Positions 33,591 through 44,634 of a DNA stretch of 64,000 nucleotides are shown here, one piece after another. This DNA comes from Mytilus edulis (Eukaryota > Mollusca > Bivalvia > Mytilida > Mytilidae): positions 42,467,289-42,531,288 of the forward strand of contig NC_092346.1 of NCBI RefSeq assembly GCF_963676685.1, written 5' to 3'. Under the pieces are notes generated by a model that ran no database searches, was not told the origin of the DNA, and was given only the letters and a program-made list of their open reading frames with translations. Both the position numbers and the translations under genes were made by a program. The first letter of the stretch is position 1, and every line of letters starts with the position of its first letter.

Positions 33591-34860
33591 AATATCCTTC
33601 CCCTTTTTTAATTATGGCATGGAATAGTTTAATATGGCTGCCGTTACAATGGAAACGGCACAATTGTGAAAAAAAACCAGTTTTTGGTTTTTGGTGAACT
33701 GTTTGGATATGCTTCAACTCAGAATCATCATATTTTAAAACAATGTAGGTGCCAACTATGTACAGGTGTTGGAAGATTTTGGCGATCATTGGAACTACTA
33801 TGTTGCTATGGAAACTACATCAAAATTCTCCAAATGGTCAAAACTTCATGAAACTTCACAGTAATGATGAGCAACATTGGTAGATGTGGCATTTGGAGTT
33901 GGAATTTCCAAAATAGGTCTTGTTACCATGGAAACAATGCAAAAAGGTCAAAAATTTCGAAAATAAGAATTTTGAGTAAACTGGATGAAACTTTACAGGA
34001 ATAGTAACTGGCATAGGCAGAGTTGGATTTTGAAATTAGAATTTTCAAAATGGCCGCCGTAACCATGGAAACAGCAAAAATACCAAAAATTTCAAAATGT
34101 TCAAACTTTATGAAACTTTGCAAAACTGTTACTAGACATCTGTAGATGCTCTCTTTGACTTTGGAATCGTCAAAATGGCTGCCGCTCACCTGGTAATAGG
34201 GGGAAGGGTGCCATCCGTTATTGCTAGCAATTACAAATCTAGTTGTTAATACTCTTACATATGGTAATAGTTCTAAAATTTGTTGAGGTAAAATGATCTT
34301 TTTATGACCTATTTATATGTGTTTGTGCTCAACCGATCCTTTTACTTCATGTTCGATACGCATTTGTTCCTTACTTGTTTTTTTTATACGTTCTACCTTT
34401 TAACTGCTTTATGTCCGTATGTTTGAAGATGGATCTTGGTTCGACGGGATGAAATCACCGTGTTAGCGTTTGCATAAAAAAGAAGATGTGGTTTGATTGC
34501 CAATGAGACAACACTCCACATTAGACCAAAATGACACAGAAATTATCAACTATAGTTCACTGTACGGCCTTCAACAATGACCATAGCCCAAACCGTGTAG
34601 TCACCTATAAAAGGCCCAGACATGACAACCTCATACAATTCAAACAACAAAACTGACGGCCGTATTTCATATACAAAAAAATAAACGGAAATATGTAACA
34701 CAAAAACAAACGATAACTACTTAATTTCAGGCTCTTGTCTAGGGACAGGCACATACTAACATAATGTGGTGGAGTTAAACATGTAAGCAGGGTGTACATC
34801 GTTTCGGAGCATGCTATTACCTTGTTTAATTCGTTCCATCACTCGCTTATAATTCGCTTA
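33591..34860. repeat. Single-copy portion of the left foldback arm
   Basis: Matches the inverse of 38830-39756. About 330 bp (roughly 33640-33970, rich in CATGGAAAC and CAAAATGG phrases) are missing from the right arm. It includes ATTGCCAATGAGACAACACT (34497 on) of a dispersed mussel repeat and a 64-codon minus-strand frame (34605-34799) identical in translation to the plus-strand frame at 38884-39078. Confidence 0.75.
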
Positions 34861-34899
34861 TAATACGAGTATCTTACGTTGCACCTTTTAAAACATCAT

Positions 34900-36284
34900 T
34901 TTCAATTGTTTTGCTGTCTCTGGTGGAAGATTTGGGCTCTTAGAGGTGATATAACTCTATAAGTGCATTTGTATCCGTTCCAGCGCTCAGTTAATACCCT
35001 GCTACTAATTCGTTCCTTATTTGCTTTTAATGCACGAGGTATACGTTGCACCTTGAAATAAATCGTTTTTTAATTGTGTTCATGTCTCTGGTGGTAACAA
35101 TGTGTTCTAAGAGATGAAATGACCTTATTAGAGCGCATGAACCCGTCCAAGAACTCGGTTAATACCCTGTTACCTATTCGTTACCTATTCACTTATAATA
35201 AGTTTGTTGTACGTTGCACCTTTTAGAAAAGGATTTTTAATTGTCTCCATGTCTCTTGTGGTAACAATGTGTTCTTAGAGATGAAATTACCATATTAGCG
35301 CGCATGTACCCGTTCCAGCGCTCGGTAAATACCCTGTTACCTATTCGTTACCTATTTTCTTATAATACGTTTGTTGTACGTTGCACCTTTTAGAAAAGGA
35401 TTTTCAATTGTGTCCGTGTCTCTGGTGGTAATTATGTGTTCTTAGAGATGAAATGACCCTATTAGCGCACATGTACCCTTTCCAGTACTCGGTTAATACC
35501 CTGTTACCTATTCGTTACCTATTCACTTGTAATACGTTTGTTGTACGTTGCACCTTTTAGAAAAAGATTTTTAATTGTATCCATAACTCTGGTGGTAGCA
35601 ATGTGTTCTTAGAGATGAAATGACCCTATTAGCGAGCATGCACCCGTTCCAGCGCTCGATAAATAACCTGTTACCTATTCGTTACTTATTCGATTGTAAT
35701 GTGCGGGATATACGTTGAACCTTGAAAGAAATCGTTTTTTAATTGTGTTCATGTTTCTTTGGTGGTAACAATGTGTTCTTAGAGATGAAATGACCATATT
35801 AGCGCGCATGTATCCGTTTCAGCGCTCGGTTAATATCCTGTTACCTATTCGTTACCTATTCGTTACCTATTCGTTACCTATTCACTTATAAAATGTTTGT
35901 TGTACGTTGCACCTTTTCAAAAAGGATTTTAAAGTGTGCCCATGTCTCTGGTGGTAACAATGTGTTCTTAGAGATGAAATGACCCTATAAGAGTGCATAT
36001 ACCCGTTCCAGCACTCGGTAAATAACCTGTTACCTATTCGTAACTGATTCGCTTTAAATGCGCGGGGTATACGGTGCACCTTGAAATGAATCGTTTTTTA
36101 ATTGTTTTCAAGTCTCTGGTGGTAAGAATGTGTTCTTAGAGATGAAATATCCCTATTAGCGCGCATGTACCCGTTCCAGCGCTCGGTAAATACCCTGTTA
36201 CCTATTCGTTACCTATTCGTCACCTATTCACTTATAATACGTTTGTTGTACATTGAACATTTAGAAAAGGATTTTCAATTAAAT
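34900..36284 (+). repeat. Inner tandem array, left arm (about 165-190 bp units)
   Basis: About eight units marked by CTCTGGTGGTAACAATGTGT (34917, 35086, 35249, 35421, 35586, 35757, 35945, 36113), each with CCGTTCCAGCGCTCGG and GTTACCTATTCGTTACC. The 11-bp word of the terminal array recurs in every unit. Confidence 0.85.
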
Positions 36285-38830
36285 TCGAATAGGTCTCTAA
36301 GAACACATTGTTACCACCAGAGACATGAACACAATTAAAAAAGATATATTTTAAGGTGCAGCGTATTACCATGCGGATTAAAAGCGAATAAGGAACGAAT
36401 AAGTAACAGGGTATTATCCGAGCGCTGGAACGAGTACATACGCGCTAATAGGAATATTTCATCTATAAGAACACATTATTACCACCAGAGATATGATCGA
36501 AATTAAAAATTCTTTTCTAAAAGGTGCAACGTACAACAAACGTATTATAATTTTAAGTGAATAGGTGACGAATAGGTAACGAATAGGTAACGAATAGGTC
36601 ACGAATAGGTAACAGGGCATTACCCGAGCGCTGGAACGGGTACATGCGCGCTAATATGGTCATTTCATCTCTAAGAACGCATTGTTACCACCAGATACAT
36701 GGGCACAATTGAAAATCCTTTTCTTAAATCTGCAACGTACAACAAACGTATTATAAGTGAATAGGTAACGAATAGGTAACAGGTTATTTACCGTGCGCTG
36801 GAACGGGTACATGTGCGCTAATAGGGTCATTTCATCTCTAAGAACACATTGTTACCACCAAACTTATGGGCACTATTGAAAATCCTTTTCTAAAAGGTAC
36901 AACGTACAACAAACATATTAAAAGTGAATAGGTAACGATTAGGTAACGAATAGGTAACAGGTTGTTTACCGAGCGCTGGAACGGATACATGCGCGCTAAT
37001 AGGGTAATTTCATCTCTAAGAACACATTGTTACCACAAGAGACATGGAGACTATTAAAAATCCTTTTCTAAAAGGTGTAACGTACAACAAACGTATAATA
37101 AGTGAATAGGTAACGAATAGGTAACAGGGTATTAACCGAGCGCTGGAATGGGTACATGCGCTCTAATAGGGGTATTACATCTATAAGAACACATTATTAC
37201 CACCAGAGATATGAATTTAATTGAAAATCCTTTTCTAAAAGGTGCAACGTACAACAAACATATTAAAAGTGAATAGGTAACGAAAAGGTAACGAATAGGT
37301 AACAGGTTATTTACCGAGCGCTGGAACGGGTACATGCGCGCTTATATGGTCATTTCATCTCTAAGAACACATTGTAACAACATGAGACACGGACACAATT
37401 AAAAATCCTTTTCTAAACGGGCAACGTATAACAAACGTATTATAAGTGAATAAGTAACGAATAGGTAACGAATAGGTAACAGGGTATTAACCGAGCGCTG
37501 GGACGGGTACATGCGCGCCAATAGGGTATTTTCATTTCTAAGAACATATTTTGACCACCAGAGACACGGACACAATTGAAAATCCTTTTCTAAAAGGTGC
37601 AACGTACAACAAATGTGTTATAAGTGAATAGGTAACGAATAGGTAACGAATATGTAACAGGGTATTTACTGAGCGCTGGAACGGGTACATGCGCGCTAAT
37701 AGGGTAATTTCATCTCTAAGAATACATTGTTACCACAAGAGACATGGAGATAATTAAAAATCCTTTTCTAAAAGGTGCAACGTACAACAAACATATTAAA
37801 AGTGAATAGGTAACGAATAGGTAACAGTTTATTTACCGAGCGCTGGAACGGGTACATGCGCGCTTATATGGTCATTTCATCTCTAAGAACACATTGTTAC
37901 CACCAAACTTATGGGCACTATTGAAAATCCTTTTCTAAAAGGTGCAACGTACAACAAACGTATTATAAGTGAATTAGTAACGAATAGGTAACGAATAGGT
38001 AACAGGGTATTAACCGAGTTCTGGGACGGGTACATGCGCGCCAATAGGATATTTTCATTTCTAAGAACATATTTTGACCACTAGAGACACGGACACAATT
38101 TAAAATCCTTTTCTAAAAGGTGCAACGTACAACAAACGTGTTATAAGTGAATAGGTAACGAATAGGTAACGAATATGTAACAGGGTATTTACTGAGCGCT
38201 GGAACGGGTACATGCGCGCTAATAGGGTAATTTCATCTCTAAGAACACATTGTTACCACAAGAGACATGGAGATAATTTAAAATCCTTTTCTAAAAGGTG
38301 CAACGTACAACAAACGTATTATAAGTGAATAGGTAACGAATATGTAACGAATAGGTAATAGGGTATTAACCGAGCGCTGGAACGGGTACATGCGCTCTAA
38401 AAGGGTCATTTCATCTCTAAGAACACATTGTACCACCAGAGACATGAACACAATTAAAAAACGATTTATTTCAAGGTGCAACGTATACCTCGTTCATTAA
38501 AAGCAAATAAGGAACGAATAAGTAACAGGGTATTATCCGAGCGCTGGAACGAGTACATATGCGCTAATAGGGGTATTACATCTATAAGAACACATTGTTA
38601 CCACCAGAGATATGAACTTAATTGAAAATTCTTTTCTAAAAGGTGCAACGTACAACAAACTTTTTTAAAGCGAATAAGTAACGAATATTTAACAGGGTAT
38701 TATTCGAGCGCTGGAACGGATACAAATGCACTTATAGAGTTATATCACCTCTAAGAGCCCAAATCTTCCACCAGAGACAACAAAACAATTGAAAATGATG
38801 TTTTAAAAGGTGCAACGTAAGATACTAGTA
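36285..38830 (-). repeat. Inner tandem array, right arm (inverted, about 170 bp units)
   Basis: About fifteen units of the same family in reverse orientation, marked by TTACCACCAGAGACATG (about 36310, 36480, 36688, and so on to 38770) and GAGCGCTGGAACGGGTACAT. The arm has nearly twice as many units as the left arm. The switch of orientation falls near 36285. Confidence 0.85.
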
Positions 38831-39960
38831 TTATAAGCGAGTGATGGAACGAATTAAACAAGGTAATAGCATACTCCGAAACGATGTACACCCTGCTTAC
38901 ATGTTTAACTCCACCACATTATGTTAGTATGTGCCTGTCCCTAGACAAGAGCCTGAAATTAAGTAGTTATCGTTTGTTTTTGTGTTACATATTTCCGTTT
39001 ATTTTTTTGTATATGAAATACGGCCGTCAGTTTTGTTGTTTGAATTGTATGAGGTTGTCATGTCTGGGCCTGTTATAGGTGACTACACGGTTTGGGCTAT
39101 TCTCATTGTTGAAGGCCGTACAGTGAACTATAGTTGATAATTTCTGTGTCATTTTGGTCTAATGTGGAGTGTTGTCTCATTGGCAATCATACCACATCTT
39201 CTTTTTTATGCAAGCGCTACACGGTGATTTCATCCCGTCGAACCAAGATCCATCTTCAGACACACGGACATAAAGCAGTTAAAAGGTAGAACGTATAAAA
39301 AAAACAAGTCAGGAACAAATACGTATCGAACATGAAGTAAAAGGATCGGTTGAGCACAAACACATATAAATAGGTCATAAAAAGATCATTTTACCTCAAC
39401 AAATTTAGAACTATTACCATATGTAAGAGTCTTAACAACTAGATTTGTAATTGCTAGCAATAACGGATGGCACCCTTCCCCCTATTACCAGGTGAGCGGC
39501 AGCCATTTTGACAATTCCAAAGTCAAAGAGAGCATCTACAGATGTCTAGTAACAGTTTTGCAAAGTTTCATTAAGTTTGAACATTTTGAAATTTTTGATA
39601 TTTTTGCTGTTTCCATGGTTACGGCGAAAATTCTAACTTCAAAATCCAACTCTGCCTATGCCAGTTACCATTCCTGTAAAGTTTCATCCAGTTTACTCAG
39701 CCATATTAAACTATTCCATGCCATAATTAAAAAAGGGGAAGGATATTAAAATTCAAATAAGTAACGAATAGGTAACGAATAGGGAATAGGTAATGAATAG
39801 GTAACGAATAGGGAATAGGGAATAGGTAACGAATAGGCAACGAATAGGGAATAGGGAATAGGTAACGAATAGATAACGAATAGGGAATAGGGAATAGGTA
39901 ACGAATAGGCAACGAATAGGGAATAGGGAATAGGGAATAGGTAACCAACTTGACGCCCAT
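38831..39960. repeat. Right foldback arm, single-copy part and terminal array
   Basis: The inverse of 33234-34870, minus a deletion of about 330 bp at 39700. The terminal array 39757-39950 uses the same two words in complement (AATAGGTAACG, AATAGGG). Confidence 0.8.
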
Positions 39961-40545
39961 TGATAAAAGAGCATTTTCATGACCCTGGTCCAGTTTATTA
40001 ATCAGTTCGTTGAAATATTTTTCTACTTGTTCTTAAACAACTTTTTTATGATTCAATTATTTCTGTTCTGATTCTTGAATGCTGTAGATTTTTCTCCTTT
40101 ACAAGATTTTGAACCTGGCCTATTTGGATCGCTGATTTAGCATTACTGCTTTTAGTTTTGCCTTGTACTTCTTTTAGACTCTATATTTTGATATTTTACC
40201 CTTCACTTATCTCAATTAAGTCATGCTTCTTATGATCTTTGGCAAAACACGTTGGATAAACAAGTCAATCACATGTCTTACAAAAAAGACAGCAACATTG
40301 TAATGAATGTTGTAAACACTTAATATTGGTGAAATCAATTATCTCTCTATGCACTCCTTACATCCTTTTTGTCTTCTAGTTTATGCCCCTGTGCATTTTT
40401 TTACTTTAAAATGTACTTGTTCTCTACAGTGATTGCACATGAGAATATTGCAGTCCATGCATTTCCACTTGATAAGTCTAGCTGTTTCACACAACTTACA
40501 ATTAAAAGGTACTTGTCCTTTTCTGATTGATTTAGAAAATGCCAT
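39961..40545 (-). pseudogene. B-box (TRIM-like) pseudogene, 5' coding part
   Basis: Continues the pseudogene after the foldback insertion. On the minus strand it starts at an ATG at 40545 and shows remnants of both B-boxes, for example the region matching CKTC...TCFAKDH and the N-terminal ILMCNHC motif. Frameshifts, stops and lost ligands (a changed LICPTC-like block near 40258) show that it was decayed as a gene. Decay before or after the insertion cannot be told. Confidence 0.8.
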
Positions 40546-40763
40546 TATTAAAACATTACTCAGAGTGTTCTGGTTCCTGATTTTTCTGCCTAGGTGGCAG
40601 GGTCGAAGGTTAGTGGATAGATAAATTGTTTCTTACATGAAGTGTAAACATTCAAATACAACTTATCTGATATAACTGTATATAACTGTATTTAAAATTT
40701 ACAGTTTTATAATGATGATTTATCTGATCTTTTCTTTTTATTTATCACCAATGCATTTTGAAT

Positions 40764-40822
40764 TTTCAGAGGATATCAGAGACTTGAAAAAAATAATAGA
40801 AAATTTTTCAAAAATAAAACTA
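40764..40822 (+). pseudogene. Fragment of the APLF terminal exon
   Basis: TCAGAGGATATCAGAGACTT followed by GAAAAAAA and AGAAAATTT.TCAAAAATAAA matches 19257-19313 of the APLF last exon. The translation gives SEDIRDLKK as in APLF, then diverges. Only about 60 bp survive, cut off on the right by a dispersed repeat. Confidence 0.75.
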
Positions 40823-40828
40823 GAAACT

Positions 40829-41985
40829 CTTAAGAGCCCGTATCGCTCACCTTGGTCTATGTGCATATTAAACAAAGGACACAGATGGATTCATGACAAA
40901 ATTGTGTTTTGGTGATGGTGATGTGTTTTAAGATCTTACATTACTGAACATTCTTGCTTCTTACAATTATCTCAGTTCATAATGAACCTGGCCCATTAGT
41001 TACAGAGGAATATTTTGTTAAAATTTACAAAAAGTTACAAAATTTACAAAATCATTACGAATAGACTATAAAGGGCAATAACTCCTCAATCGCGTAGTGG
41101 AATTAACTATTTTTGGATTCTCATAAATTCTACCTATAACTTTTGGACTAGTTTAAATCTCGGTCTATTTCTGTAATTTGTTCTTACATACTGTTGATTT
41201 TTTAACTCTGTATGCTTACATTGCCTATGTAAATTTTAAAACTGTGTGTATGCACATTGAACGAAAAATTTATGTGAAGTATACAAATTTTATGACGTCA
41301 GACACTCTAGTCAACCCATGTGTTCGTAGATAGATGTTTTTGTGTTCTGTTGGATTGTCCCTTTTGGGGTTGTTATGCGATGATGACTGATGTACCCATG
41401 TTTTGACTATTTTATTAATTGTGACTGTTTGTTTGGCGCATCATGTAAATATAGCGGAATTTGATGGGACTGTTATAAAAGAGAGGGGGTTGGCGCTATG
41501 GAACTAGGTTTGATCCACCATTTTCTACATTTGAAAATGCCTGTACCAAGTCAGGAATATGACAGTTCTTGTCTATTCGTTTTTAATGCGTTTTGTTATT
41601 TGATTTTGCCATGTGATTATGGACTTTCCGTATTGATTTTCGTCTGAGTCCAGTATTTTTGTGATTTTACTTTTTCCTAAAGGGGAAAACTGACCTTTTT
41701 GGTCATGTTGACTTATTTGTAGATCTTAATTTGTTGAACATTATTGCTGTTTACAGTCTATCTCTATCTATAATAATATTCAAATGATAACCAAAAACAG
41801 CAAAATTTCCTTTACAATTTCCATTTCAAGGGCAGCAAACCAACAACCAGTTGATGGATTCATCTGACAATTTCAGGGCAGATAGGTCTTTACCTGATAA
41901 ACAATTTTACACCATGTCAGATTTGCTGTAAACGCTTTGATTTCAGAGTTATAAGCCAAAATCTACATTTTACCCCTATGTTTTA
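40829..41985. repeat. Inverted, broken copy of the AGCTCACC element
   Basis: Begins TAAGAGCCCGTATCGCTCAC and carries AAAGGACACAGATGGATTCA, TTGTAAACAGC-like and CAAAATCTACATTTTACCCC blocks, all in the opposite sense to 5859-7137. A foreign segment of about 600 bp (41095-41690, with CCTGTACCAAGTCAGGAATA, also found near 45808) interrupts it. Confidence 0.6.
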
Positions 41986-42120
41986 TTTTTTTTATTTTTT
42001 ACAAGGCAACTATCTGACAGTTGAAAACTGACCACGGTATCCATGTGTCCATAGTTTCCCGTTATTTACAGCCACCCTTTCAATCACAGATATTTCCTTA
42101 GCTTTATAACATATTTTAGT

Positions 42121-42149
42121 TATATGTAGACGAAACGCGCGTCTGGCGT
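42121..42149 (+). ncRNA. Truncated hammerhead (left edge of array)
   Basis: Only the 3' part is present: TGTAGAC, GAAAC, GCGCGTC, TGGCGT. The helix I 5' strand and CTGATGA are missing, replaced by TTAGTTATA. This marks the left boundary of the array; it cannot cleave. Confidence 0.75.
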
Positions 42150-42466
42150 TTAAAATTATAATCCTGGTACTTTTGATAACTATTTACACCACTGGGTCGA
42201 TTCCACGGCTGGTGGACGTTTCGTCCCCGAGGGTATCACCAGCCCAGTAGTCAGCACTTTGGTGTTGACATTAATATCAATTATATGGTCATTTTTATAA
42301 ATTTTCTGTCTATAAAACTTTGAATTTTTTTTGAAAAACTAAGGATTTTCTTACCTCAGGAGTAGATTACCTTAGCCGTGTTTGGCACAACTTTTAGGAA
42401 TTTTAGGTTCTCAATGCTCTTCAACTTTGTATTTATTTGGCTTTTTTTTTAACTATTTTGATCTGA

Positions 42467-42510
42467 GCGACACTGATGAGTCTTATGTAGACGAAACGCG
42501 CGTCTGGCGT
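42467..42510 (+). ncRNA. Type I hammerhead ribozyme, array copy 1
   Basis: GCGACA, CTGATGA, GTC-TTATGTA-GAC, GAAAC, GCGCGTC, cut predicted at 42504/42505, TGGCGT. The core is complete. Helix I has one A-G mismatch at the third pair (GCGACA in place of GCGTCA). Confidence 0.85.
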
Positions 42511-42823
42511 ACTAAATTATAATCCTGGTACTTTTGATAACTATTTACACCACTGGGTCGATGCCACTGCTGGCGGACGTTTCGTCCGCGAGGGTATCAC
42601 CAGCCCAATAGTCAGCACTTCGGTGTTGACATGAATATCAATTATATGGTCATTTTTATACATTTTCTGTCTATAAGACATTGATTTTTTCGAAAAACTA
42701 AGGATTTTCTTACCCCAGGAGTAGATTATCTTAGCCGTATTTGGCACAACTTTTAGGAATTTTGGGTTCTCAATGCTCTTCAACTTTGTATTTATTTGGC
42801 TTTTTTTAACTATTTTGATCTGA

Positions 42824-42867
42824 GCGTCACTGATGAGTCTTATGTAGACGAAACGCGCGTCTGGCGT
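42824..42867 (+). ncRNA. Type I hammerhead ribozyme, array copy 2
   Basis: GCGTCA pairs with TGGCGT in helix I (six pairs with two G-U). It has core CTGATGA, helix II GTC/GAC with loop TTATGTA, GAAA, a two-pair helix III with loop GCGC, and cleavage triplet GUC. Cut predicted at 42861/42862. All conserved positions are present. Confidence 0.9.
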
Positions 42868-43188
42868 ATAAAATTATAATCCTGGTACTTTTGATAACTA
42901 TTTACACCACTGGGTCGATGCCACTGCTGGCGGACGTTTCGTCCCCGAGGGTATCACCAGCCCAGTAGTCAGCACTTCGGTGTTGACATGAATATCAATT
43001 ATATGGTCATTTTTATAAATTTTCTGTCTATAAAATTTTGCATTTTTCGAAAAACTAAGGATTTTCTTTCCCCAAGAGTAGATTACCTTAGCCGTATTTG
43101 GCACAACTTTTTGGAATTTTGGATTCTCAATGCTCTTCAACTTTGTATTTTTTTGGCTTTTTTAACTACTAAAAGTATTTTGATCTGA

Positions 43189-43232
43189 GCGTCACTGATG
43201 AGTCTTATGTAGACGAAACGCGCGTCTGGCGT
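43189..43232 (+). ncRNA. Type I hammerhead ribozyme, array copy 3
   Basis: Identical in all core and helix positions to copy 2. Predicted cut at 43226/43227. Confidence 0.9.
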
Positions 43233-43547
43233 ATAAAATTATAATCCTGGTACTTTTGATAACTATTTACACCACTGGGTCGATTCCACGGCTGGTGGAC
43301 GTTTCGTCCCCGAGGGTATCACCAGCCCAGTAGTCAGCACTTTGGTGTTGACATTAATATCAATTATATGGTCATTTTTATAAATTTTCTGTCTATAAAA
43401 CTTTGAATTTTTTTTGAAAAACTAAGGATTTTCTTACCCCAGGAGTAGATTACCTTAGCCGTGTTTGGCACAACTTTTAGGAATTTTAGGTTCTCAATGC
43501 TCTTCAACTTTGTATTTATTTGGCTTTTTTAAATTATTTTGATCTGA

Positions 43548-43591
43548 GCGACACTGATGAGTCTTATGTAGACGAAACGCGCGTCTGGCGT
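43548..43591 (+). ncRNA. Type I hammerhead ribozyme, array copy 4
   Basis: Same helix I A-G mismatch (GCGACA) as copy 1, as expected from the higher-order repeat. Core complete; predicted cut at 43585/43586. Confidence 0.85.
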
Positions 43592-43906
43592 ACTAAATTA
43601 TAATCCTGGTACTTTTGATAACTATTTACACCACTGGGTCGATGCCACTGCTGGCGGACGTTTCGTCCGCGAGGGTATCACCAGCCCAATAGTCAGCACT
43701 TCGGTGTTGACATGAATATCAATTATATGGTCATTTTTATACATTTTCTGTCTATAAAACATTGATTTTTTCGAAAAAACTAAGGATTTTCTTACCCCAG
43801 GAGTAGATTATCTTAGCCGTATTTGGCACAACTTTTAGGAATTTTGGGTTCTCAATGCTCTTCAACTTTGTATTTATTTGGCTTTTTTTTAACTATTTTG
43901 ATCTGA

Positions 43907-43950
43907 GCGTCACTGATGAGTCTTATGTAGACGAAACGCGCGTCTGGCGT
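43907..43950 (+). ncRNA. Type I hammerhead ribozyme, array copy 5
   Basis: All core boxes and helices intact, as in copy 2. Predicted cut at 43944/43945. Confidence 0.9.
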
Positions 43951-44271
43951 ATAAAATTATAATCCTGGTACTTTTGATAACTATTTACACCACTGGGTCG
44001 ATGCCACTGCTGGCGGACGTTTCGTCCCCGAGGGTATCACCAGCCCAGTAGTCAGCACTTCGGTGTTGACATGAATATCAATTATATGGTCATTTTTATA
44101 AATTTTCTGTCTATAAAATTTTGAATTTTTCGAAAAACTAAGGATTTTCTTTCCCCAAGAGTAGATTACCTTAGCCGTATTTGGCACAACTTTTTGGAAT
44201 TTTGGGTTCTCAATGCTCTTCAACTTTGTATTTTTTTGGCTTTTTTAACTACTAAAAGTATTTTGATCTGA

Positions 44272-44315
44272 GCGTCACTGATGAGTCTTATGTAGACGAA
44301 ACGCGCGTCTGGCGT
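44272..44315 (+). ncRNA. Type I hammerhead ribozyme, array copy 6
   Basis: All core boxes and helices intact. Predicted cut at 44309/44310. Confidence 0.9.
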
Positions 44316-44634
44316 ATAAAATTATAATCCTGGTACTTTTGATAACTATTTACACCACTGGGTCGATGCCACTGCTGATGGACGTTTCGTCCCCGAGGGT
44401 ATCACCAGCCCAGTAGTCAGCACCTCGGTGTTGACATGAATATCAATTATATTGTCATTTTTATAAATTTTCTGTCTATAAAACTTTGAATTTTTCGAAA
44501 AACTAAGGATTTTCTTACCCCAGGGGTAGATTACCTTAGCCCTTAGCCGTATTTGGCACAATTTTTTGGAATTTTGGATTCTCAATGCTCATCAACTTTG
44601 TATTTATTTGGCCTTTTTAACTATTTTGATCTGA

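Larger units (their letters stand above)
33234..39960. mobile_element. Foldback (long inverted-repeat) element inserted in the B-box pseudogene
   Basis: A 6727-bp insertion with matching ends ATGGGCGTCAAGTTG (33234) and CAACTTGACGCCCAT (39946-39960), flanked by TGATAAAAG on both sides. The intact paralogue shows the empty site (TGACAAAAG, 29070-29078, once). The left arm is about 33234-36284 and the right arm about 36285-39960; they are inverted copies of each other in the order terminal array, single-copy part, 64-codon frame, inner array. No transposase is encoded. Long internally repetitive arms and a 9-bp duplication fit foldback elements, and 9-bp duplications are also typical of Mutator-like elements; the superfamily is not decided. 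Confidence 0.88.

Noticed and set aside
33148..33611. Three overlapping open frames of 120-145 codons rich in Leu-Pro-Ile-Pro-Tyr-Ser
   Set aside because: They are produced in all three frames by the CCCTATT/CGTTACCTATT array of the foldback element; no gene.
33225..39969. B-box pseudogene read as a spliced gene with a 6.7-kb intron
   Set aside because: The junction has no GT/AG, the 9-bp duplication and inverted ends show an insertion, and the coding parts have stops and frameshifts.
42541..44585. Repeated minus-strand frames of about 80 codons (MKSIENPKF...) in the retrozyme monomers
   Set aside because: They recur only because the monomers are tandem copies, are antisense to the ribozymes, and begin and end at unremarkable places. 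They are recorded within the array entry and not as genes.
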